Below, piece after piece: positions 1-9,402 of a stretch of 64,000 nucleotides of DNA. The stretch comes from Earliella scabrosa (taxonomy: Eukaryota; Basidiomycota; Agaricomycetes; Polyporales; Polyporaceae). Position 1 is the stretch's first letter. Each line of letters opens with the position of its first letter. Location of the stretch: NCBI GenBank assembly GCA_022605405.1, contig JABYQQ010000001.1:4154001-4218000 (forward strand). The letters are read 5' to 3'. The notes under the pieces were generated by a model, which did no database searches, was not told the origin of the DNA, and worked only from the letters and a program-made list of their open reading frames with translations. The position numbers were made by a program, and so were the translations under genes.

Positions 1-2063
1 GAAGTGTAAGAAGGCGGATGTGCAAGGAGCTGTGCGTCCGTGGACGAGAGAGGGAGTTTTTGTGGTGAGTTGGGCCATTTGGGTCGGGACTGAGGTGATT
101 TTATATGATGAGGAAGAGTGAGGAGGTAATCACGCAATCGTCGCACTCTGACTTGCTCACGAAATGTTGGCGCGCAGCCATCGCCGCGCTCCCGACCACT
201 GCCCTATCGGTCATTCGTGTTGCTGATACACTGTTGGCGGGGCTGTCGACGGCGACGTGGACGGTGGAGAAGTTGGCCGTGTTCTCGCGGGCCCGAGGCC
301 AATCGTGGTGGACGTGATGCAAAGACGCCCATGGTCACTGCCCTCATATGGATATGGTCTGCTGCTCATTGGGCACTGACGCACAGCTTGGGCTCTCCCT
401 CATCATCGTCGACGTCCACCCATATGGAATTGCGCCCGTCGTTGCCCACGGAATCTGGAATTGCGGACTGCGGCGTGTGCTTGGATCTGGAATTCGGCAG
501 GCTATATTGACTATCACTTGTCGCAGATGCTTCGCCTGTGCTTCACTATCGCCTTCTCCATCCTTTACCTCATTCCCCATTGGCCTCTCCGTCGAAACGC
601 TGACTGATCTATCCCTTTTGGTCGTGTCAACGCTTGTTCATCCGCGACGGTCGTGGAACTCGGCGTGGAACTCGAGGACTTGACACCATCTCCCACCTGG
701 CGGTCTTTTGGCCGCTCTCCGTCGACCGGAACGCCCTCGGGAGTCGACACCGACGGAGGTCGAGCGCACAGGCGCAGTCACGGAAGTCAATGTTGGTGAC
801 CCATAATGGGCGGGCGCAGCGTTCTCTGGCAAGTATGTATTCCTGTCTTGCGTACGGTCTACTTCTTGTCACGATCATCCCTCCCACATTCTTCGAGCTT
901 CCTCATCCATGTGATTCGACGCTCTCACAGGACCCCTTCTATCTCTACGGACCTTGTCACCGTCTCTCACCCAACGTTATTAGGCTGCACTCCACTGGTC
1001 ATTAGCTGGGAATGTCTCCATTGGTACTCACCCAAGCGATGAAGCATCGATGAAGATCTCTACCCCTTTCATCCTCGGCAGGTGAGCAATCGCCCAAAGT
1101 CGTCCTGTAAGTAGTCTACCACATGCAATCAACACAGCTCCGCCCTCCTCTGTAGTATAGCTCTTGCGTTACGTCAAACAGTTTACGACCGGACTCATTG
1201 CTCGAAGCGTCCTTCCAGGGCTTGGGTCAAGGGCAGTATGGCTTTGTCTTCCAGCGCATGAACGAATTCGTCCGCGGTCGAAACAGCCGGATTGAGAATC
1301 AGACACGATTGACCGAACGTCTTCTCCCTAGGTAGACAAATTGAGAGACCGTATCAGGGGGCGCGAGCACGAAACCCCAAGTGGGAGTCACCGCGTCCAT
1401 ATGTGCGACTTGCTGAGCCCAGCGGCCACTTCTATATGTTGCACGCGAACCCTGGAATGTCACGAATACATATACGGATCTCACATCAGAGTACACCAAG
1501 GCTCACCCATCCACCTATTACACTCCAGGATCTTGTAGACCGGTGTAGTTACATACCGGGTTCAGTCGTCTTCAATATAACATAGGTTATGCCAGGGTTA
1601 TGCATTGTGCTATCACTGGTGCCGAAACTCGATCCCTGTTGGCCACATTCACGAATGAGTACTTAGGCCTTTGGTTGTCACGATACGGGGATTGATTTGA
1701 AGATTTACGGAAGAGCGAACCGTGTGCTCATTCAGGCAATGGTCCTGGGAGTTGGCAACGACCTCGGTGTCTGATCAGACCTGTGGGCCACACACGAAGC
1801 TCTCGACGTATTCGAGGTGCTCAGATCCCGACAACCATGCGTTGTCGAAGACGTCGCCAGTGAGAAATAGACGCAAGGACGTCGGGGGCGCATGGGACGC
1901 AAGCGGGATAGATCGGCGCCTTGACGCCGAAGTCGCGGCAAAGACTCGGGAGCAGCCGAGAACGGCGGGGGCCTTCGGTCAGTGAGCGCAAAGGTACTCA
2001 CGCCAACGCCCCTCTCCCTCCTACCCCGAGTCCCCCATGCCACTCTGCTCATAGTCCTCTGCA
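1..2063. other. Left-edge region without a supportable gene
   Basis: Open frames here are short (at most 133 codons), overlap on both strands, and none encodes a domain or motif I recognise. No convincing chain of GT..AG introns links them. The last few hundred bases are the upstream region of the gene starting at 2064. A truncated neighbouring gene entering from the left edge cannot be excluded. Confidence 0.4.
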
Positions 2064-4178
2064 ATGATCTTGCTCGATGGACTCGACAAGCGCGATGGTC
2101 TGCAACCCCCCAAGCTCGTAGCTGAGGCCTCAACCTCCTTCCATCCTGTCACTCGCGTTCAAACACCCACCCCTTCTCTTCCCGACTACGAAGCATCTCA
2201 GGCACAGCTCACACCTACAACACAGTCCTACACCGAAATCAAGGAGAAGCGGACCCGCAGGCGGAGATGCAGGAGATGGACAATATACGCACTTGCTGCG
2301 TACTTCGTATCGACCGTTGTCATTGGCATTCCTATCATTGTCGTCGTACGTCTCCACTCTCATTCTCACAGCCTGATCACAGCAGACCAACGCTGCGTCG
2401 TGCCCCAGAAACTGAAGCGGAAGACATCCCTCAAAACGAATCCGTACCAATCATGGGAAGATAATGCTCCATTACCACCCAGATCCATCACCCTTGGAAG
2501 TGCGCCGTTGCGAATATCTGCAGCAAAGGCGTGCAACAGTTGGAATGTGAAGGACAGGCCGGATGGGTCCATGTTTCTGTCAGAGTATGCGATAGTGCTT
2601 CCTCGTCCGTCTGCGTGTAACTAACGCGATCATCGACGCCTACCCCCTCAGATTGGAGTACCGCATACCAGTCAACGGCTCCGTCTTTCTGAACACGAAC
2701 ATCACCTATGCCTCCAACACCACATATCTCAACCAGTTTGCGGGGTCACTATATGTAGCTGTGAACGACGACGTCTCCGTCCCAGATGGTGTGGTGCATG
2801 TCACCATGCATCATTCAAGTCCTCAGCTTGGGAACTCCACGAATGTCTGCCTCATGCATACAGGGCAGGGTGGGGGACTGTATATATTTGTGCGTTCTCC
2901 ACATCTTCTGACTCTTGATCAATACCTCACGCAAAGCCGTTCAGGCTCCCAAAACCCTTGGGATCACCGACGCCCTCACCTTCAACATAACTCTGCTTCT
3001 ACCCCGAAATACCTCCTCTCCACGCCGCATACCTCAACTTCTATGCCATCTTCCTCACTTCCAGCACACGTACACCTCATTAGATCCATCGATCACATTC
3101 GGCAGCGTGATCTTCGGTGGTGCGATGTCTCACATCCACGTTGAGGTACGATGTTGTCATCTCGCCTTGCTGACTATCGTGTGCTGACCTCAGCGTAGTC
3201 CTTGCAAGCCAGGTCGGCTGTGGTCAAGACGTCTACCGCGGAGATCAGAGGTAAATTCAAGGTTACCCAGCAACTGTCACTGGAAACAGTCTCAGCGTAT
3301 GTACAGCATGACAACCAGACGCGCATCCACTGACCGATCTTTCCCACCAGGCCGATCAACGTGGACGCACACTTGTACCAGGACGAAGACGCGAGGATAC
3401 CTACGTATATGCACCTCACGACGGGCAATAGGTACGGACTCTCGTATATACTCGATGAAACGTTGTTCACTCTGCTTGCAGCGTACTTAATGCGAATGTC
3501 ACGCTACATGCGCCGTCCTACAGCGAGGATGACTCCGATAGTGATTCTGAAGAATCCTATTATAGCGGACCCCAGTTCCTCACGCATGCCGAGACATTCA
3601 ATGCGCCATTGAATCTCGCGATTGCGCACGCCCTCGAATCTCCCCCCGCCAATGTGCGCGTTCGCGCGGTCAACAATCTCGGAAGGACGCGAGTCTCCCT
3701 CGACTCGCAGTACGCCGGCACGTTCGACGTCAGCACCATGTTCGCGCAGGCGGACGTGCTTACCTGGGACGGCATCGACTTCCAAGAGCACGTCGACGAC
3801 GACGATGACGGTGAAGATGACGGCGAAGATGACGGCTCCGACGAGAACGAGAATGGGAAGCTTAAGTCGTTGACCAACTCGACATCCACCGCAACCGAGG
3901 ACGATGATGGCGAGAGCAACTTGGAAAACGCAAAGGTCCGGTTGTTCCTACCCTCGGTGAAGACTACGACGACAACGTCCACGGCGTCCGCGAGCGACGA
4001 GGCTGCGACAACAGCAGGCCGGTGTCTCGAGTATGACCTCATCTCCAGTTCGGAGATACGGGGATGGGTCGGCATTCCACCACGGCCGCCATCGGTCTCG
4101 TTCCGAGAATACGGCAACCAGAGCCACGTGGAGGTCATCTCGTCGCTCAACGGCGCGCAGCTGATCCTGCAGCCTTAG
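2064..4178 (+). CDS. Orphan single-pass membrane protein with acidic, Asn-rich ectodomain
   Basis: Multi-exon gene. The first exon encodes a Pro/Thr-rich cytosolic N-terminus, a basic stretch (KEKRTRRRRCRRW) and one hydrophobic segment (about residues 75-95, IYALAAYFVSTVVIGIPIIVV), giving a type II signal-anchor layout. Later exons (about 2650-2890, 2940-3145, 3200-3480 and 3483-4178) encode a beta-rich ectodomain with several N-glycosylation sequons (NGS, NTNIT, NTTY). Near the C-terminus is a strongly acidic D/E run (3795-3860) followed by Ser/Thr-rich sequence; the protein ends at a TAG at 4176-4178. Similar single-pass proteins of unknown role are common in Agaricomycetes; I recognise no named domain. 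The start was chosen as the first ATG before the basic/TM segment. Exon borders in the 2350-2650 part are uncertain. Being a gene is well supported; function is unknown. Confidence 0.65.
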
Positions 4179-4994
4179 AGGCTCCCGGTCCGTGTCTTCT
4201 TGTTCTTATTCTCGCGCTCCGAGCGAGGGACTGTCCCGTTTCCTGTTGTTCTCCCCAGTAGTTGGTAGCTTAGTGTACTCTAGGACTCGCATCCCGCATC
4301 CTGCATCTTGCTTTCTGCCCTCCGTTCATAGTATCTTATTGCCATTGCCTTTTGCCGTTGCGGTCTTATATGCTCGCATCGTTTGTGCGTCTGTACATTC
4401 TTTTTTTCACGTTTCAGCTTGCTAGTCTGCCCTCTTCGCCTCCCCGTTTCGGATCTCGTTACAATCTGCATCGTAGCATACATACCTCGCACATTCACTT
4501 GCACTGCAATACACATGTACAACATTAATTTCGAGCCTTAGCTCGTGTGGGCGAATTTGGAGGGCTTGCGCGGTCCATGGGTTGCTGTGAATGCCGGTTG
4601 TCGGAGTGGGCGCAGCTGGGCACCAACGCGCTTGAATGCATCCAGAATGCCAGCTCCAGCCTTGCCCCCGAGAAACGTTGGACTGCGCCGGCAGTCCATG
4701 GTGGCTCATTGAGCATTGGAGCCAGTTCTATTTCAGACAAATGTCTAGACAAGATGAAGATGAAGTAGAGATCGTGTGGTTGTCGTGTGCATGCAGAAGT
4801 GTAGCGGAACAATTGCCACGGTCACGGAGGAGGCGGATGATCCTATGCGGAGGGTATGCGAAGGCCGGGAAGGGAGAACGTGGTCGGGATAGTGGTATCG
4901 TCAAACAATTCCGGATCCACTCCTATTGAAACATCTACTGCCAGTGGAGATCAGTCTAGTCGTTTCGCTGCTCGGGTCACTTCCCAGCTTACCT
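4179..4994. other. Intergenic region between convergent genes
   Basis: Holds the 3' ends of the left (+) gene and of the right (-) gene. Pyrimidine-rich on the + strand around 4300-4440. Overlapping open frames of up to 97 codons on both strands look like chance. No RNA gene or repeat seen. Confidence 0.5.
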
Positions 4995-6000
4995 TCAGCA
5001 GCCTACTATCGATTTGTCCTCGAGCGTCGTCCCGGCTAGTGCGTCTGGTCCATGGCCTGCGCCTTGCGGATCCTGGTTATGCTTCATGCGCGCCAGCGTG
5101 GGGCCATAAGTCGCGTTCATGCGTCGCCTAAACTTTCGCTCGGGGTTCGAGGTCTGCTGCCCGGTCGCCGTCTCGGCTCCGTCGACTCGCGGGGTTTGCT
5201 CGGTGTCCGCCGTCTTGACCTGGCTCAGGTCGATCGGCCGGTTGCGTGGTTGCCATTGTTGGCTGACCGGCGTCCCTTCAGGCCACTGTATGACGCCGTT
5301 GATCATCTGCAAGTGCCCAGGTCCGAACTTGGGAGAGCGCTTTGTGTCCCCATCGTGTCAGCACATCGACGGAACTGGGGATTACGGTGAGAGTCGCCGC
5401 GCACCTGCTCGCTCGACGCGTTCGCAGCCTTCACCCGTATCAGCTCGCGCAGTAGCGTATCGGCCAGCTTCACCTTCGCCGCCAGGCGGTTCTGTAGATG
5501 TTCTTTGGCCTGGTGGAGGGCCGCGTTTTCTTGCTCGCGCCTTCGTAGGGCGTCGTCCTTCGCGGCCAGCTGTGCCTCGAGCTCTTTGGTGCGTTTGAAC
5601 TGTCTCAGGACTTCCACCCGCAGGGACGCCATGACGTCGAGACGCAGGATGTGCTTGGTGAAGGCGACGATGCATGCGCCGTACACTTGACCGTACACTC
5701 GACGGCCGAATGAATTGAGCTTTCTTGCAGCACGCCCGACTTGGCTCATGATCTGTGTGTTGTAGACAAAGTCACAAAGCTGGTCTGGCGAATGCATCGC
5801 ACTTGTCGACATACCTTGGCGCACCACTCGTGTGCAGCACGCACCATACCGAGGCGGTGGTCAAGCTCGTCGAGAGCAACGATGGCAAGGCAGGCGAGGA
5901 AGAGGAGGAAGTAAGCGACAGGAGGGAGACTGCAGAGGGCGGCGACCGCGTGGTAGAGCATGCGCCAGAAGTAGAAGTTGATAGCGAGAAGGGGTACCAT
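4995..6000 (-). CDS. Orphan membrane protein with coiled-coil C-terminus
   Basis: Three-exon gene read leftwards. Exon 1 (6000-5816) encodes a short hydrophobic N-terminal protein part with one or two membrane segments (VAYFLLFLACLAIVALDELD). A 63-bp intron (5815-5753, GTATGT..CACAG, phase 0 after an Ala-Lys pair) leads to exon 2, which encodes an amphipathic, heptad-like coiled coil (ELEAQLAAKDDALRRREQEN) of roughly 80 residues. A second intron near 5400-5315 leads to a polar C-terminal exon ending at 4995 (…DKSIVGC). I recognise no family. The N-terminal exon and its intron position match the small gene at 21655-21986, suggesting paralogy. It could be an organelle-anchored tether, but that is inference from layout only. 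Confidence 0.6.
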
Positions 6001-6791
6001 GGTGAAGCCTTGAGCTCGTAGACGTCCTTGCCCTGACTCGGAGCAGTCAGCGGGGGTGGAGGCGGTCGAAGGCCAAGAAGCAGATGTGGGATTGTTGCTG
6101 CAGAGAGGGCCTTTTGTATGTCGGGAACGCGTTGGCTGGCCGTGTCAGCCTCGGAGGCTGGCTGACACTGTCACGGCTGTCCGGCTCTCGATCGTACTCG
6201 CCCTCCTACTCGGTCCGCCCATGGTGCCACGTTGCGAAGGTCACCTCCGTTGAAGTAAGCCTCTTCTCATAGTACTAGCACAGATGATGCAACAATGATA
6301 ATGTGTGCAACAAGCCGTGGTCACGGTCCGACGTTCAAGTTCAAGTTCAATCTACTGTAGCCGCGACGCCGGTCACGGTCAGTTCCGAGTCAATACGGGT
6401 GGGTCAGTCTCACTTAGAGAGCTCCTTAGGCCACGCCCCTCCTCAGAGGCGTTGCAGTTGAGCTGCAGACGCTTCGTGACTGTGGGGCAAGTTTCGGGGA
6501 AACTGGTGGTTAGGGAGAAAACAGAAGGGGAGGAGGCGCCCGAACAAGCGACCAAGTGCGGGCGTCTATTATAATCATCCCTTGGTCGCCCACGACGACG
6601 TTGCTCGACTTGCTTGCTGAAGAAGACATCTTCCAGACATATAGTATCACTATGTTTGGAGGAAGTCTGTGTTCCTACAACAGCGAGCGGTACTCAACAC
6701 GAGAGCTCGACAACTACAAACTTCTTGAAGACAACACAGTGAGAGTCCTCAACGTTCAACGAGTCGACCTCCGAAGGCTGCCAGGGTATTT
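6001..6791. other. Intergenic region; upstream of the 4995-6000 gene
   Basis: Upstream region of the gene to the left and 3' flank of the CE16 gene to the right. It holds a short inverted repeat (6144-6166, 7-bp arms GTCAGCC/GGCTGAC) and a run of AGTTCA units near 6332-6352. A + strand open frame at 6556-6960 overlaps the terminal exons of the CE16 gene on the other strand and is taken as a shadow. Confidence 0.4.
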
Positions 6792-8606
6792 CTACCAGAT
6801 TGTGTCGGAGATAACCTCTGCAACGTTTTGTGCCAAGATCTTGTGCGCAGCGCCTATGTGGAAAGGCGGTCAGTCGCCACACGGGTGCATTCTCAGTGAT
6901 ACGACGAAGATGGACATACTTACTAGCTGGATGGTAGACGTCGCTGCATGCGCACGATAAAGCGAATACTTCGGTAAGTCCCTCGATTACAAAGCAACGG
7001 CTGCAGTTGATGTACGCACCCCCAGAAGCTCTTTGCATTCCCGACCGAAGTTGCGTCGGAGAAACCAAATTGAGTCGGGTTGTCCAGAATCCTGGTGAAA
7101 TCAGAAGCGGAGTCCCAGAACCATGTCTTCACCTGAGGGGAGATGAGCCGATTGCGCTGGTCGGCGGCTTTCGGAATACTCACCCCCGTGTTGGCCGTCT
7201 TGAATGCGTCCGCCCGGGTCACAAGTTTGGCGTTGTAACCAGCGATAACCTTCTTCTCTGCAGCCTGCGCATTGGCGCCTTGTCCGATCATCTACAAACG
7301 TTAAAGTGAGTTTCCCATATATCCCTCGATGTTACTGGTCGGACTGACTAAGGGAGAGCGGTCAACAGGTGGGACATTGATGAAGAGGAAGTTCCTTGCG
7401 CCGACGTTGCTGGTAGTGTCCCGGACAGTTAGTGAACAGCCTTAGCCGCACTAACACGTAGGCCCTTACAACTATAGAAGGTTTGGAGAAAGTCAGAAAT
7501 TCCCCGTATATGCGAGCTGGTTCAGGTCTGCTTACGAGTTTTTGGACCTGAGCAAAGTACGCGTCCATCAGGCGATCGGAGAACCTACGACCCCATTCTC
7601 CAAATCAGTGGCAAACGTATCGTTCGCGAAGCGCGCTCACGCATCGCGGTCGCCTCCCTGCGAATAAGTTGTTCCAATATCGTTGATGCCGATCCAGATC
7701 GAAAATAACGCATTCTCGCTCGTCCACGGGGCAGATGCAGGTTTCTTCGCCGGACCATCCATGAACTGGTTGACCTGGTCGACTATGGTGCGGATGGCCG
7801 GCGAGAACGGTGGTACGAGCGCAGGGTCGATCGTCGCGCCCGAGTACGCGTAGTTGTACGTCAACACAAGGGATTTATTGTTCACTGTCGTCATGAAGTC
7901 GATCCAGTTTGGGCCCCCAGTCATGGTACTGCCCTAAGAAGACGTCAGCACTCACGTTCACTGCAGGTATAAATGAAGAATCTTTCGCGTACGCACTGGG
8001 TAAGGAGGGTTACCCAGCACATTGCCAGGCGCGGGGACCTGGCCGGAGGGGTTGAAGCCTGTCGTAGTGTAGGAGTCCCCGCTGTTAACGAGAATCGGTG
8101 AGTCATCCTTTCATCGCCATACGAGACATCGCCGCTGACAAGCTGAACCAGAAGTTCGCAGCCGCTGGTCCTGGTCCCGGGACACTCGTGGGACCAGTGG
8201 GTGTTGACACGGTGGTTGTCGGCGCACTTGCGCCGGGGATGCACTGGCTATAATCTATCCGAGGCCGGGGAAGGTCAGAGTCAGCGTGGAACTCTCCTAC
8301 AGATACGCGTTTTGCAACTAACAGTCATTCAACTTCGTGCAGGTTGTTCTGTGCAAATCCCAGTCAGTGAACGCTATTGGTCATAATTCGGCACAACGGA
8401 TGCAAATAAAACGGACCCTGCCACGCAGCTCGTTCCGCCGGCCCAGCCAATGCCACCACCTACAAGTCTCCGAGAAATCAATCATCGTTCACTGTGAAGA
8501 CGATGAGGGGAGACGTACACTGAGCCCATGTTGGCTGCTGCGCCGCTGCGAGTTTCACAGAGACAACCACTGTGAGTGTTGCGAGTCCGAAGAGTCGTGC
8601 GTACAT
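6792..8606 (-). CDS. Secreted CE16 acetyl esterase (SGNH/GDSL) with N-terminal CBM1
   Basis: The start at 8606 gives a signal peptide (MYARLFGLATLTVVVSVKLA). Exons 8606-8519, 8459-8417, 8348-8323 and the start of 8254-8140 assemble a complete family 1 cellulose-binding module: WAQCGGIGWAGGTSC, then VAGTTCTKLNDYYSQC, with four Cys and the aromatic face. A Pro/Thr/Ser linker follows. The catalytic SGNH hydrolase begins with FGDSYTTTGFNP (8081 onwards, block I Ser), continues with the long exon starting at 7933 (NYAYSGATID; block III IWIGINDIG), FLFINVPPVDRSP, and TWFWDSASDF, and closes with the DxxH pair (GDVYHPASAAH). It stops at 6792. Every junction I followed uses GT..AG and restores the family consensus. 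The CE16 family deacetylates xylo- and related oligosaccharides outside the cell, so the CBM1 should tether it to cellulose. It shares a 0.8-kb divergent upstream region with the splicing factor at 9403. Confidence 0.9.
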
Positions 8607-9402
8607 CTTGCCGCTAAACCTGAATCTGGGGGCTGCTGTGGACTCCACACGCAACTATCACAGAGACATAATATAGGGACATGGAGGTCCTGCGACGGTC
8701 CGCCGGCAGCCGTGACATGCCTGCAGGGCGGACCATCAACGGACCGATTCTCTGTGTCGGTGAAACTATGCTTCGCTCGCATCATTTTAAGCGTTTCCTA
8801 CCTCATCTCGTGGTCATACCCGGAGATCACGATGCGAGCACACTCGGCCGCCGGGCAAAACCTTCGACTGTGTCTGGCATCGCGGTCATTGTGCCGCCCC
8901 TCGCTGAATAGACTCGGTGCTGGACGGACATGGTGCGGGACGATGCGAAGGAGGCGTGAACCTCTTGGCCTATATCGTCATTAATCATCATAGAACTTCT
9001 CGGAATGCTTACGGCAAGCATGAATAACCGTCCACTGCACGTCTGTGATGCTCCAGGGTCCGCGGCATTGTGTGTCCGACTCGGACTCGGAATCGTGCAC
9101 CACCGTCCATGCCAATTCAATGCCGTGAGGCTTGGCAGTCATGCAAAGGTAGACGTTAGCTGTCTTTGTGGTGAATGCTGCAAGTGATAGCAGGGAGAAA
9201 TGCCTGGTTGCGAACTTGCGCCAGGCAGAGATGGTTAAACAACCAAGTCACTTCCTCATCGACTTCAAGAAGAATATAGGCGCTCATACCAGGTTGTGGG
9301 ACCGACCAGCGCCCATTGTGCGCACTTCGCCGCCATCGCGCTCAAGTCGTTCACTTCTTTCTCTCTTCACCACCACTCGTTGTGTCTCCCAGACACCAGT
9401 CT
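8607..9402. promoter_or_regulatory. Divergent intergenic region between CE16 esterase and U2SURP
   Basis: A 796-bp spacer between the start codon of the esterase (-) and that of the splicing factor (+). It must hold both core promoters and 5' leaders. The stretch just before 9403 is pyrimidine-rich (CTTTCTCTCTTCACCACC), as is usual near fungal transcription starts. No specific factor site can be claimed. Confidence 0.45.

Noticed and set aside
6144..6166. Short inverted repeat GTCAGCC..GGCTGAC
   Set aside because: Arms of 7 bp are expected by chance in a GC-rich genome; no link to a start site or terminator.
6556..6960. 134-codon plus-strand frame at the CE16 3' end
   Set aside because: Antisense to the last two esterase exons, which encode the DxxH catalytic motif.
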